Source: Catonia carolina (taxonomy: Eukaryota; Arthropoda; Insecta; Hemiptera; Achilidae). From it: 64,000 nt of DNA. Shown in pieces: positions 22,120-33,924 of this stretch (its first letter is position 1; every line of letters begins with the position of its first letter). The notes beneath the pieces are model-generated. The model saw only the letters and a program-made list of their open reading frames with translations, searched no databases and was not told the origin of the DNA. The stretch is taken from the NCBI GenBank assembly GCA_035578175.1, contig JAQMRL010000021.1, positions 5,796,038-5,860,037 of the forward strand, read 5' to 3'. The position numbers and the translations under genes are program-made.

Positions 22120-23148
22120 CAGTAAAATCTCTCTATAGCGGAATTGAAGGGACCATGAGATACCGCCGCTATAAAGAGAGTTCCGTTATAGAGAGAGCGA
22201 GTAATTAACGGTGGGAGGGAAGTTAAAGTGCTAATTTTTCTGTACAAAATAACTTATATACGTATGTAAATGGTGCATGGAATAAGTTTTTGAAAAACTA
22301 CTGAATAGATAACTTTATGACGAATGTTTAATACAGTAGATTACTTCAATACAGTGAGATATTTAAATTAATTACCTACATAAAGTGTAGGTTATTAACT
22401 TAACAAGAAATTTGGATACAAACTGGTTTTATTAGATGTTGTGTTACTAATGTTTAACAATAGAATTTCACTTTTCGTATTGAACTTTTTTCAATAATCA
22501 TTCATACAGTAGTACATACCGTAATAGATAGCCTAAAATTAATTAGCACTGAAACTCGGTTTTCACTCAACAGTAATAAACATAAGATACATACAATTAA
22601 AATCTCCTAAAACATAGGCTACACAAACACAAAAAAATACACAGTACAGTATATATTTTTTTGTTATTAAGGAAACAATGACTGTGAAGTACATTTCATT
22701 TCGTAAAATAAGTTGTAAATTTTGTTTCGTTTTCAATTCAAAACATGTCTTCAATCTCATTTTCAATGTTTAAAACTTGTAAATTTTCATTTACATATTG
22801 GCAATGACAGTACGTTGAAACAACAAGAATAGCGTCTAGTGCTTGTTTACTTGAAGGGACAACATTTCTGTTTCCATTTCATCGTCATCTTCACTTTCTT
22901 GCTCGTTGTTTTGGGCTAAGACATTTTCGATTATTGCATCATCGCCAACATCTGCTGAAGTGGCTGAGTCATTGTCTGCCGCTAAATAGGCGTCTAAATC
23001 CATATCCTGAAGATATTGTTTTGCCGCTATAGAGAGATTTTTGTGCCGCTATAACGAGAGCTAAATACATTATCGTAGTATACGAAAGGGTCGGGGTCGG
23101 CAAATAATGCCGTTAAAGAGAGATTTCCGCAATAGAGAGATTTTAATG
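22120..23148. mobile_element. Pogo-like element 1
   Basis: TA-flanked with ends CAGTAAAATCTCTCTATAGC and the complement of CATTAAAATCTCTCTATTGC. The terminal motif (CCGCTATAGAGAG) is repeated several times near both ends, as subterminal transposase sites often are. It holds a transposase remnant. Confidence 0.82.
22855..23005 (-). pseudogene. Pogo/Tigger transposase remnant, acidic region
   Basis: Minus-strand coding relic: D-L-D-A-Y-L-A-A-D-N-D-S-A-T followed by D-D-A-I-I-E-N-V-L-A and an acidic run E-S-E-D-D-D-E-M-E. An acidic stretch after the catalytic domain is common in Tigger-type transposases. No DDE motif survives. Confidence 0.5.
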
Positions 23149-23162
23149 TATATAATTCAGAT

Positions 23163-24221
23163 GAACTAATGTCCCCTAGCGGTGGGAGTGAGAGAATGCA
23201 TAACGCTCTCACTCGCACAACCCATACGCGCCGATCCAATAACATTGTCGTATAATTTTACTCATTTTTGTCAGCAAGCGTTTATGCATCCAGTAAACTA
23301 CTATACGCGCGCCAGCTCATGATCTCTGTCGCCTGGGGAAGTGGGGCGGGGCGGGGCGGGTGGCCTAATAGAATGTGAGTAATATATTTGTCTTATCGGG
23401 CAGTACAAAAACATTTAGTCATCCTTTAAATATTATTATTATTATTATGTCTATGTATTAATTTTATTATAGGCCTACTTATTATTGCTTTTCGCAACGG
23501 ATACACGTGTCACAATATACAGTTGTATATTTGTGCTTTTGCGTCTCGGATGTGTTAATCATTAATCATGATTTTTGATCACTAAAGTGATTTTTCTTTT
23601 GAAATTTAAAGTTTGTTAACGTGCCAAAAGTTATTTGTTTTGTGTTAGGTAAATTTCAACGTGTATTTTTCATACCTTTTGTTTTATTTTAATGTATGTC
23701 TTTTCGGAAAAAAAAAGTGGTAATTCATTCGGAAGGGCGACAAATTATTGCATCAGTTATAAAAAAACTGTGATGAGGAATCGCGTAAAGGAGCGTACCT
23801 GCGTCCCGTTAAAAATAGGCCTATAAATTAACGTTATGAAATATATATTTTTTAGTTTTCTTATTTTCTATGCTACGTACATATTTTAATTCCTGAGGAC
23901 TGCAATATAATGAAAGTAAAGTAAAAAAGTTACTATATTATAGAATAACATGAAATAATAAAACAAAATGTTACTTTATAAATGACAAGAACATTATGAT
24001 AAATGTTTTTTTTATGAATAGTATAATCTTTCACTGCATGCCGTAACAGAAATTCCTCACACGGATCACGAGCTGACGCGCTTATAGTAACAAGCAAGAT
24101 AACAACTGTAGTATGTTTTCAGATTTGGATTACAACGGTAAAGACCTTTGAGCGCATGCGTAGTTATGCCACATATCTTCCTTCTTAATCACTCGGCTAT
24201 GAGACATTAGCTCGTCTTATA
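23163..24221 (-). mobile_element. MITE D, copy 2, with element C inside
   Basis: Ends GAACTAATGTCCCCTAGCGG (left) and the complement of GAGCTAATGTCTCATAGC (right). The interior matches MITE D copy 1 in reverse on both sides of element C. Confidence 0.8.
23301..24087 (+). mobile_element. Element C (Tc1-like deletion derivative), copy 1
   Basis: TA-flanked; MITE D copy 1 gives the empty site (AAACTAACAAGCAAG). Ends CTATACGCGCGCCAGCTC and the complement of CTATAAGCGCGTCAGCTC. It keeps the first ~40 codons of a transposase, then TAGGCCTA at 23816 near a deletion junction. Confidence 0.85.
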
Positions 24222-24365
24222 CCTATATAATAAAATCAAATTCATTGTTACATTCATAATAATAATAATAACGGTAAAATTTATAAATAATATTGAACAA
24301 CGGCAGTGAGAATGAAATTCAATATCGAAAATCCTTAAGACTATCACAATGGCACCGTGTTTGTA

Positions 24366-24672
24366 GTAGCCATTTTTGAGAAAATCGCAAAAACGTGAAA
24401 ATGACACGAATAAAATACTACTTCCAATTGATCGATTTTGATTAAAATGTTCGTGTCGGGTCCGGTAGTGGTATGTAACTTAAGTTTCAAGTTTCAACTT
24501 CGTACGATGTTCCGTTCTTGAGATATTCTGTTCCACACGGACCTGTCGCGAAAAACTAGTTTTTTCGGTTCACTGAAAACGTGTATATCCGGTGAAAACT
24601 CGATTTCGAAAAATCGACTTTGAAACAATACTTTCCTTCCTATATATTTATACAGGCAAAAGAGAGAAAAAA
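24366..24672 (-). mobile_element. W element, 5' part only
   Basis: Diverged minus-strand fragment. The microsatellite is absent (TCTGTTCCACACGG), consistent with loss or a pre-expansion state. Confidence 0.8.
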
Positions 24673-24901
24673 CATAAACGCTTGAAAGTATATAATTTCA
24701 CAAAATATTATCAAAACAAAATTGCGGAAAAATAACATTTAAAAACGTTTACTAGACCGCCTCCGTAGCGTAGTGGTTAGCGTGTTAGCCTGCCACGCGG
24801 AGGTCCCGGGTTCGATTCCCGGTCAGGGTCTGGAAATTTTCACGTGTCAAATCTCACAGTTAATGTTTCATAACCCACCGTAGTCGCTAATAACCAAGCA
24901 G

Positions 24902-25303
24902 TTGTTGTTGTTGTTGTTTAGGTCAACAGCCGAAAGGCTGGTTTGAACCTCTAGAGGTTTTACTAAGTAAAAACGAGGAGTGAGGTGGTTTACTATTGCC
25001 TTCCTCACTGAGGTGAAAGAGTATGCTTATCAGCACGCCAGGCCCTCCGAAAAGCACTCACTTTCCACCCTGCAAATGACACCTTCACTTCATTCACCAC
25101 AGGGTCTGGCTGCATAGTGAAATTCATTACTCTCAGAGGAGATAACTCTGACTAGTGTCTTTTACACCTCTACCTCGTCTGTTCTTAAATAGTTCAGTCA
25201 TATAAGTGGCTGACTATGTAATAAGAAACAGAACTATTTTTTTAGCCCTGGACCGAACAGATAGAGTGCAGTTAAAATAACACTCCACCTGCTCGTTTTG
25301 GGC
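24902..25303 (+). repeat. SINE-1 copy
   Basis: Inside S3, starting (GTT)n GTTTAGGTCAACAG. It belongs to a variant that ends ...CACTCCACCTGCTCGTT, shared with the copy at 19600. Confidence 0.88.
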
Positions 25304-25313
25304 ATAATTTTTT

Positions 25314-25708
25314 TGTTGTTGTTTAGGTCATCAGCCAAAAGGCTGGTTTGAACCTGTAGAGGTTTTACTAAGTAAAACGAGGAGTGAGGTGGTTTACCAT
25401 TGCCTTCCTCACTGAGTGGAAAAGTACGCTTATCAGCATGCCAGGCCCTCTGAAAAGCACATATTTTCCACTCTGCAAATGACACCTTCACTTCATTCAC
25501 CACAGGGTCCAACTGTATAATAAAATTCATTACTTTCAGAGAAGATAACTCTGATTAGTGTTTTTTACACCTCTACCTCTTCTGTTCTTATATGATTCAG
25601 TCATTTAATTGGCTGACCATTTGATAAGAAAGAGAACTATTTATTTTAGCCCTGCAACGAACAGATTGAGTGTAAATAATTTGACACTCTACCTGTCTGT
25701 TATGGGCA
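25314..25708 (+). repeat. SINE-1 copy
   Basis: Directly follows the previous SINE-1. The (T)n around both ends (ATAATTTTTTT and ATAAATTTTTT) may be its target duplication. Confidence 0.88.
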
Positions 25709-25887
25709 TAAATTTTTTGTAACGTATAAAGATATGCCGTGCCTGAAAGGGATGCAAGCATTTGATGCGACTTTAAATAAATAAAAAAAAAAACGTTTAC
25801 TGAAATTGTACTGTACATCAAAAGTATAATAATTTAAACGGTATGCAAAGAGTTTTATGAACGTTTATAAATTATATACGATATATC

Positions 25888-25888
<1 letters not shown>

Positions 25889-25963
<75 letters not shown>
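25889..25963. repeat. (AAT)n microsatellite
   Basis: About 25 uninterrupted AAT units. The poly-isoleucine reading frame across it is an artefact. Confidence 0.95.
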
Positions 25964-25965
<2 letters not shown>

Positions 25966-26398
25966 TCATAAAAGTTGAGTAAAATCATGCTGTAGAATAA
26001 ATATAGAAATGTAAATAGTAAATAGAGTTGAAGAAAGAAAGGAAGTTTGCATGTGGCATGCACACGTATCCTATACAGGGTGATTCACGAAGATATGCAG
26101 AAACTTTGGTAGCTCATTGTACATCTCAAAATAATGAAAAAACGTTTTATAAACATGGGTCCAGAAACGCTTCGTTACCGAATTACGGCTAGCGAAAGAT
26201 TTCGCCCGGATTTCAGCTCACAAGGTGAAATGATGTCTTCCTGAAATTCTTGTAAGGTAGATTAAGGGGCGAATTCAATCGTTTCTTATGGTTTTTGACT
26301 TGATTAATTCAATAAAACAGATCCCAGAACTGTAAGTTAAGTAGTTTATGAGAAAACCAGTGTTAAATGCAAAAAATGGAGTGAAAAATCATTTTTTA

Positions 26399-26538
26399 CT
26401 TTCTCTTGCCTATATGAATATATAGGAAGGAAAGTATTGTTTTCATGTCGATTTTAAGAAATCGAGTTTTCACTGGATCTATACGTTTTCAGACCCCCTG
26501 AACCCAAAAAACATGTTTTTAGCGATTGGTCTGTGTGT

Positions 26539-26600
<62 letters not shown>

Positions 26601-27393
26601 CTGTGTGTGTGAACAGAATATCTCAAGAACGGAACATCGTACGAACTTGAAACTTGAAACTTAAGTTACGTACCACTACCGGACTCGACACGAACATTTT
26701 CATCAAAATCGATCAACCGGAAGTGGTAGTTTATTCGTGTAATTTTTCACTTTTTTGCGATTTTCTCAAAAACTGGTCCTACGATTTTTTTTAAAATCGC
26801 CTGGTTTACTCAATTTTTTATTCTCTACAAGATAGGGTAGGCGTCATGTTTGCTGAAATTCTGCGTGAGGCTGTTTTTACGTAAAAACGTTGTTTTTTTA
26901 AGATTACAGCTTTAATATGCATTTTAGCGCAAAACGTTATATAATAAAAGTTGTAGAAAATGTATAATTCTACAACTTTTATTTCAAACAATTTTTTGTA
27001 TAACGCTTAGTTTAGCGGTAATTTGCAATTTTCTGTTTTTTTCTCACGAAAATGTGTGAAAAATTGATTTTTTTAAGATTTCGGCCTTAGTATGCATTTT
27101 ACGACTAAAGTGTATATAATTTAATTTATAGAAAATTAAAAGATCTACAACTTTTATTTAAAGCATTTTTCTCTACAGAGCCTAGTTTAGAGAGAAAGAG
27201 TGATTTTCCGTATTTCTAAGCCAAACTGAGGTTGATTTTCATTTTGCGTCATTCACTCATGATTAAAATAAAGTTATGTTTATTGAGGTTAGTTTTTTGT
27301 TTATTTCTAATATTTTATTACTAATGTTTGGTTATATTGGTCATTATTTGCATTGGCAAGAGAAAGTTGTGTGAGTGTTTCACACCAGATTTT
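26399..27393 (+). mobile_element. W element (HINE-like), complete
   Basis: Complete plus-strand copy with a long (GT)n interrupted by CT and GC (26530-26610). It sits at the inner end of the left palindrome arm. Confidence 0.92.
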
Positions 27394-27497
27394 TAATATA
27401 ACAATAATACTTAGACATATTAATGAAGCTTTTACACCGTTGAAGGGGAGCTCTGTTGAACTACGGAAAGCAACAAGAGCTATCCTTAAACGAGCAG
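27394..27497 (+). other. Unassigned island between two W copies
   Basis: About 100 bp that reads openly as L-R-K-A-T-R-A-I-L-K-R-A-E on the plus strand. It does not match W or the palindrome arms. It could be a scrap of coding sequence; too short to call. Confidence 0.3.
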
Positions 27498-28293
27498 AAA
27501 AATCTGGTGTGAAACACTCACACAACTTTCTCTTGCCAATGCAAATAATTAATAATAAACCTAACATTATTAATAAAATATTAGAAATAAACAAAACACT
27601 AACCTCAATAAACATAACCTTATTTTAATCATGAGTGAATGACGCAAAATGAAAATCAACCTCAGTTTGGCTTAGAAATACGGAAAATCACTCTTTCTCT
27701 CTAAACTAGGCTCTGTAGAGAAAAATGCTTTAAATAAAAGTTGTAGATCTTTTAATTTTCTATAAATTAAATTATATACACTTTTGTCGTAAAATGCATA
27801 CTAAGGTCGAAATCTTAAAAAAATCAATTTTTCACACATTTTCGTGAGAAAAAAACAGAAAATTGCAAATTACCGCTAAACTAAGCGTTATACAAAAAAA
27901 TGTTTGAAATAAAAGTTGTAGAATTTTAAATTCTCTACAACTTTATTATATACATTTTTGCGCTAAAATGCATATTAAAGCCGTAATCTTAAAAAAACAA
28001 CGTTTTTACGTGAAAACAGCCTCACCGAGAATTTCAGCAAACATGGCGCCATTACCCTATATTGTAGAGCATAAAAAATGTAGTAAACCAGTTGATTTTA
28101 AAAAAAATCGTAGGACTAGTTTTTGAGAAATTCGCAAAAAAGTGAAAAATTATACGAATAAACTACTACTTCCGGTTGACCGATTTTGATGAAAATGTTC
28201 GTGTCGGGTCCGGTAGTGATATGTAACTTAAGTTTCAAGTTTCAAGTTCGTACGATGTTCCGTTCTTGAGATATTCTGTTCACACACACACAC

Positions 28294-28329
<36 letters not shown>

Positions 28330-28346
28330 GCACGCACGCACGCACG

Positions 28347-28380
<34 letters not shown>

Positions 28381-28520
28381 GACCAATCGCTAAAAACATG
28401 TTTTTTTGGGTTCAGGGGGTCTGAAAACGTATAGATCCGGTGAAAACTCGATTTCGAAAAATCGACATGAAAACAATACTTTCCTTCCTATATATTCATA
28501 TAGGCAAGAGAAAGTAAAAA
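27498..28520 (-). mobile_element. W element (HINE-like), complete
   Basis: Complete minus-strand copy with one of the longest microsatellites here: (CA)n, (GCAC)n, (CA)n from 28280 to 28380. Confidence 0.92.
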
Positions 28521-28789
28521 TGCATTGAGGTCGGCGGAGAAACTTTTGAAAATTTACAGTAATTTGGTTGAATAGGTTTAAATTAATGTTTTTCTGGTTA
28601 AATTTACTTTTTACAGTTACGAATAAAAATTCATTTAATCAAACATCTATTCGCTTTCTGTGCACTTTGTTTACACCGTTTTGTTGAGAATAAAATTTCC
28701 TACAAGTTTCATTTAAAATTTTATCTATTTCTTGGTGAAATAACATAGTTATTGTTGCCCAAAGATGAAAAAAATTTGTTTTCTTCACT

Positions 28790-29036
28790 CTCCTAATAAA
28801 GATAGTTACTTTTATACGGATTTGAATATTAGACAGTGGTTACCGGTGTACTTTGATGGTTAGGGTTCAATTAACCATACTCTCTCAGGAATGGTCGGTC
28901 TGGGTCTGTACAAGACTACACCTCATTTACACGTCATACACATCATCCTCATCTCATTGGGTCATGGGGTTGCTTATTGTTCTGAACTGAACAGATTGCA
29001 ACGTACACAAATTAGGAATAAAAAAAAAATCTCTCT
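28790..29036 (+). repeat. SINE S2, lacking its tRNA head
   Basis: Matches the 20.4-kb S2 copy from CCTAATAAAGATAGTTAC to the tail AGGAATAAAAAAAAAA. The tRNA-derived head is missing. Confidence 0.88.
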
Positions 29037-29347
29037 TCTCTCTATATTTTGCATTTGACACTGGTTTTCTCAAAAACTATTTAACTTACAGTTCTAGGAC
29101 CTGTTTTATTCAATTTATCAGGTCAAAAATCATAAGAAACGATTGAATTCGCCCCTTAATCTACCTTACAAGAATTTCAGGAAGATCTCATTTCATAACG
29201 TGAGCTGAAATCCGGGCGAAATCTTTCGCTAGCCGTAACTCGGTAACGAAGCATTTCCGGAACCATGTTTATGAAAACGTTTTTCATTATTTCTACATGT
29301 ACAATAAGCTCCTAAAGTTTCTGCATATATTCTTGAATCACCCTGTA

Positions 29348-29811
29348 TAGCTGAAACCACCGCTCACTGTGTTTTCATACAGTCTATATTTTACTATTGG
29401 AATTAGACCCCGCCTAGTTCAGTCCAACAACTAAAGAAAAACTGGCGACAAGTGGTTGTTACACATTTTGGTGACGTAGCATTCGTACCAGCAGGTACTG
29501 TCCTCTAACAAGGTGGGTGAACTTTTCTTCCATTTACATACAAAGTACACTACCAATTTACTTATTTTATTTAAATTTACTTCATACCGTTGTACCCTTG
29601 ACAAAAATAATAACAGCATTAACCTAAAATCAACTATAGTTACTGATGTCACGGGATTGCCTTTTGCGTTTGTTTGGGCTGTAAGGAAGGAAAGTGAAAT
29701 ATTTGCAGTGCTGCCAACCTCAACAGTGAGACACTACTCGTACATTTTATTACCGTGCAGTTTCTAGATACATTTTGTAAGCTGTGAATTATTCAGAAAA
29801 AGAGTTTTACT
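29348..29811. other. Unassigned stretch
   Basis: No repeat family recognised. An 84-codon frame (29513-29767) has no start context, domain or splice sites that convince me. Confidence 0.5.
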
Positions 29812-30233
29812 TCATAAACCTTGTTGTTGTTGTGTTTAGGTCATCAGCCGAAAGGCTGGTTTGAACCTTTAGAGGTTTTACTAAGTAAAACGAGGAGTGA
29901 GGTGGTTTACCATTGCCACAACTCACTGAATGGAAAAGTATGCTTATCAGCATGCCGGGCCCTCTGAAAAGCACATATTTTCCACTCTGCAAATGACATC
30001 TTCACTTCATTCACCACAGGGTCTGGCTGTATAATGAAATTCATTACTTTCAGAGGAGATAACTCTGATTAGTGTCACAGTACACCTCTACCTCTTCTGT
30101 TCTGAAATGATTCAGTCATTTAATTGGCTGACCATGTGACAAGAAACACAACTATTTATTTTAGCCCTGCAACGAACAGATTGAGTAAAAAATTTGACAC
30201 TCCACCTGTCTGTTATGGGCAGTCATAAACCTT
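29812..30233 (+). repeat. SINE-1 copy with target duplication (reference copy)
   Basis: Body 29823-30222, flanked by TCATAAACCTT (29812-29822 and 30223-30233). It runs from (GTT)n GTTTAGGTCATCAGCC, with a B-box-like GGTTTGAACC, to the end GGGCAG. This copy defines the family limits, about 400 bp with no poly-A tail. Confidence 0.93.
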
Positions 30234-30389
30234 ATAAGAAATAAATATGACCTGTAATAATGCCTATAGCTTAATTACATGACTAGAAATGTTTGATTTA
30301 CTGTATTTACGAATGAATCGCCTTCTTTACTATTGCTGTCATCGGAGTTTTCCATTGTGTCTCTAGTAGCTACCTGACAGTTTTCTTTT

Positions 30390-30612
30390 TTACCAGTAGG
30401 TGTAAACAAAACTGTTAAAGAATAGTTTCTTCACGTCCTTAATTTCCTTCTTTACTTTTCGAATTGTGAAAAGAGAAACATCACAGTAGTTAGCCACTGG
30501 CTCATATGGCTTTTGTGAAAAGGCATTTTTGTTTAGCTTCAACTTCACAACATTTTATTACACTGCGTTCAGCACTGTGTACAGTTCGACCACGTTTTCG
30601 AGAAACCGACAT
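30390..30612 (-). pseudogene. Winged-helix Tc1-like transposase, N-terminal fragment
   Basis: Minus strand from ATG at 30612: M-S-V-S-R-K-R-G-R-T-V-H-S. After a 1-base frameshift near 30515 it continues as P-V-A-N-Y-C-D-V-S-L-F-T-I-R-K-V-K-K-E. The order (basic start, helix, then C-x-V-S-x-x-T-I-R) parallels the N-terminus of the element C transposase at 34306. Only the DNA-binding region remains. Confidence 0.5.
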
Positions 30613-30695
30613 TTGTGTTTACGGTAAATTCGTACAGTTAACCTACCAAAGGTTTCGCCATATACTGTATATGCTCCGGGTATAGAAGTAGCCTA

Positions 30696-31659
30696 CAGTG
30701 GAACCTCTCTAATTCGTCTCGTTCGGGACCGAAGGAGTGACGAAATACAGAAAGTGACGAATTATGGAATTTGCTATGAACGGTTAATAAATAACATACT
30801 CGTACGTATATTAGTTCCATAAAAGTCGAATTACATAAATGAAACTTACATTAACGATAAACACAATAAGTAATCCTAAGTCCTATAACTACAGTAGATT
30901 TGTATTAGTCTACGTATCTAGTTTTATACTACTTCAGAAATTCTGTATATGGTTGTACTTACATTTTCTAATTTGTAGAACGCATAACACAGTACACGTT
31001 ACCAAATATAAAATTACAATCGAAAAAGTATAAATTTGCAAAATCGATGAAACGAATCTTTAACTATGTATCACTTAACACTACAAAAAAATCACATTAA
31101 AATTTAGAAAACGTTACTTAATTATACTAATATGTATGTAAAATGCCAAATTTATTTCTTGAAAAAGTGGGTTATCTTCTTTTGTACCAACGAGTTCTTT
31201 TCTTTTTCCACAGCCAACTGGCGAATTTGTCGTATTACAGTTAATTTTGATAACTCTGCTTCTTTCTGCCTTTCATACCATTCGATGCACTTCGTCAGCA
31301 TTCCTTCTATTTCTCGATACGTACCAATATTTTCAGGGCTTGAAACATATTCTTCGTTGCTATCTTCCTCAACAGGGTGAATCTTTGTTTTAAACGTAGG
31401 CCACAATTTCTTTGTCACTTAAAATCTCATACCCAAGTTCGTTAGTACAATACAACTTGCACAGGATGTTTTCCTTGTATATTACTAAAGATTAACAGTG
31501 TAAACAGGAGGCTATTAGTCATCAGCAGCGTTGATACGTGACTACGGCGCAAACACGTATCGCAGACACACACACACACAATGGTTGAACTGGGCAGGGC
31601 TGACGAATTATTATAGAAGGTGATGAATTAGAGAGTGACTAATTAGAGAGGTTTTACTG
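30696..31659 (-). mobile_element. Pogo-like element 2
   Basis: TA-flanked, ends CAGTGGAACCTCTCTAATTC and the complement of CAGTAAAACCTCTCTAATTA. It contains the C-terminal piece of its transposase on the minus strand. Confidence 0.85.
31152..31418 (-). pseudogene. Pogo/Tigger transposase C-terminus with PIP box
   Basis: 88 codons on the minus strand. An acidic stretch (E-E-D-S-N-E-E) is followed by helical sequence (I-E-W-Y-E-R-Q-K-E-A-E-L) and the end Q-K-K-I-T-H-F-F-K-K. Residues 79-86 fit the PCNA-interacting consensus Q-x-x-(I/L/M)-x-x-F-F exactly; such a motif is known at the C-terminus of pogo-group transposases. The catalytic domain upstream is missing, so this is a deletion derivative that retained the tail. 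Confidence 0.6.
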
Positions 31660-31819
31660 TATTTTATTATTTTTGTAGTGCTGAAATTAAAAAGCAGTTG
31701 CGCATGCGCACTGATGCTTTTCCCCTCATTGCAAACAAGGGCAAACTCGTGATATAAGTGACTATAGTTGTATTCACACCGATTAGGTGAGCTATTATTT
31801 TAGTTTCCGGGCTACAAAT

Positions 31820-32602
31820 AAAAAATCTGGTGTGAAACACTCACACAACTTTCTCTTGCCAATGCAAATAATTAATAATAAAACTAACATTATTAATAAA
31901 ATATTAGAAATAAACAAAAAACTAACCTCAAAAACATAACCTTATTTTAATCATGAGTGAATGATGCAAAATGAAAATCAACCTCAGTTTGGCTTAGAAA
32001 TACGGAAAATCACTCTTTCTCTCTAAACTAGGCTCTGTAGAGAAAAATGCTTTAAATAAAAGTTGTAGATCTTTTAATTTTCTATATATTTAATTACAAA
32101 CACTTTTGTCGTAAAATGCATACTAAGGCCGAAATCTTAAAAAAATCAATTTTTCACACATTTTCGTGAGAAAAAAAACAGAAAATCGCAAATTACCACT
32201 AAACTAAGCGTTATACAAAAAATTGTTTGAAATAAAAGTTGTAGAATTTTTAATTCTCTACAACTTTTATTATATAAAGTTTTGCGCTAAAATGCATATT
32301 AAAGTTGTAATCTTAAAAAAACAACGTTTTTACGTGAAAACAGCCTCACCCAGAATTTCAGCAAACATGACGCCTACCCTATCTTGTAGAGAATAAAAAA
32401 TTGAGTAAACCAGGCGATTTAAAAAAAAATCGTAGGACCAGTTTTTGAGAAAATCACAAAAAAGTGAAATATTACACGAATTACTAAGGCCACTTCCGGT
32501 TGACCGATTTTGATGAAAATGTTCGTGTCGAGTCCGGTAGTGGTACGTAACTTAAGTTTGAAGTTTCAAGTTCGTACGATGTTCCGTTCTTGAGATATTC
32601 TG

Positions 32603-32695
<93 letters not shown>

Positions 32696-32817
32696 CAATC
32701 GCTAAAAACATGTTTTTTGGGTTCAGGGGGTCTGAAAACGTATAGATCCGGTGTAAACTCGATTTCTTAAAATCGACATGAAAACAATACTTTCCTTCCT
32801 ATATATTCATATAGGCA
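31820..32817 (-). mobile_element. W element, 5' tip lost
   Basis: Minus-strand copy complete except for the outermost 5' 13-mer, which breaks off at ATAGGCA into a (CT)n run. Long (CA)n at 32606-32692. Confidence 0.9.
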
Positions 32818-32836
32818 TATCTCTCTCTCTCTCTCT

Positions 32837-32911
32837 TATCACAAGGTCACTTAATTAAACGACTGAAGCACTTAACAAGAACAGGCACATGTGTAAAAGA
32901 CACTTAAACTA
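32837..32911 (-). repeat. SINE-1 fragment, diverged
   Basis: About 75 bp in reverse: TTATCACAAGGTCACTTAAT resembles TTATCACATGGTCAGCCAAT of the family. It is much more diverged than the other copies. Confidence 0.5.
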
Positions 32912-33049
32912 TTTGTCTGCGTTGATGAGCTCTGAACGTACGCGTACCCCCCTACCCCCTTCATAGCTAGCCAATCACTTGTCAGTAACGTTGCCGATAC
33001 TAAGCGTTACACAACTAACTAAGCGTTATACTCTGTAGCTCTGGTATGT

Positions 33050-33904
33050 ATAGCAGCCGCGTCAGCTCGTGATCCGTGTGAGGAATTTCTGTTACGGCAT
33101 GCAATGAAAGATTATACTATTCATAAAAAAAACATTTATCATAATGTTCTTGTCATTATAAAGTAACCTTTTGTTTTATTATTTCAATTTATTCTATAAT
33201 ATAGTAACTCTTTTACTTTTCTTTCATTGTATTTATTAATATTTAGTAATTATTTACAGTTTGAGTCAGGCAGTCCTTAGGAATTAAAATATGTACGTAG
33301 CATAGAAAATAAGGAAATTAAAAAATATATATTTCAAAACATTAATTTATAGGCCTAAATAATTAGTAGCAAATTATGATTATGATTTTTTTACTGAGGT
33401 AAAAAAAATCGAATGGTTAAGCCAATTCCGAGTCCTTTACGCGATTCTTCATCACAGTTTTTTATAACTGATGCAATAATTTGTCGCACTTCCGAATGAA
33501 TTACCGCTTTATTTTTCCGGGAAGACATATTAAAATAAAACAAAAGATATGAAAAATACACGTTGAAATTTACCTAACACAAAACTAATAACTTTTGGCA
33601 CGTTAACACGCTTTAAATTTCAAAATAAAAATCACTTTAGTGATCAAAAATCATGAATAATGATTAACACATCCGAGACGCATTACCTGGCACAAATGTA
33701 CAACTGTATATTGTGACACGTGTATCCGTTGTGAAAAGCAATAACATGTAGGCCTATAATAAATAAATACATAGACATAATAATATTTACATGATGACAA
33801 TGTTTTTGTACTGCACGATAAGACAAATATATTACTCACATTCTATTACGCCACCCGTCCCACTTCCCCAGGCGACAGAGATCATGAGCTGGCGCGCGTA
33901 TACT
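33050..33904 (-). mobile_element. Element C, copy 2 (inverted)
   Basis: Reverse copy of C with the same internal deletion as copy 1 (TAGGCCTA at 33350). It is flanked on both sides by CTCTGTAGCTCTGGTATG (33031 and 33907). Confidence 0.82.
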
Positions 33905-33924
33905 AGCTCTGTAGCTCTGGTATG

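Larger units (their letters stand above)
24742..25801 (+). repeat. tRNA-derived SINE S3 carrying two SINE-1 copies
   Basis: The head at 24759-24830 is strongly tRNA-like: A-box TAGCGTAGTGGTTAG, B-box GGTTCGATTCC. The body is interrupted by two SINE-1 copies. The unit ends in an A-rich tail and a 12-bp target duplication AAAACGTTTACT (24742-24753 and 25790-25801). This is a SINE, not a functional tRNA gene: the body is fused beyond the head. Confidence 0.82.
26076..29345. mobile_element. Large palindromic TA-flanked element, multiply interrupted
   Basis: Left arm 26076-26395 and right arm about 29037-29345 are inverted copies of each other, starting CAGGGTGATTCACGAAGATA with TA outside on both sides (26074-26075, 29346-29347). 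The palindrome was later opened by two W copies in opposite orientation and an S2 SINE. No transposase frame is seen, so it is a non-autonomous fold-back element of probable Tc1/mariner type. Confidence 0.82.

Noticed and set aside
24758..24832. Possible functional tRNA gene
   Set aside because: Strong A and B boxes, but the sequence is fused to a SINE body with an A-rich tail and a 12-bp target duplication, so it is the head of a retroposon.
29513..29767. Candidate host exon
   Set aside because: No clear splice sites, start context or recognisable domain.
32606..32692. CRISPR-like or telomeric array
   Set aside because: It is a simple (CA)n microsatellite inside W.
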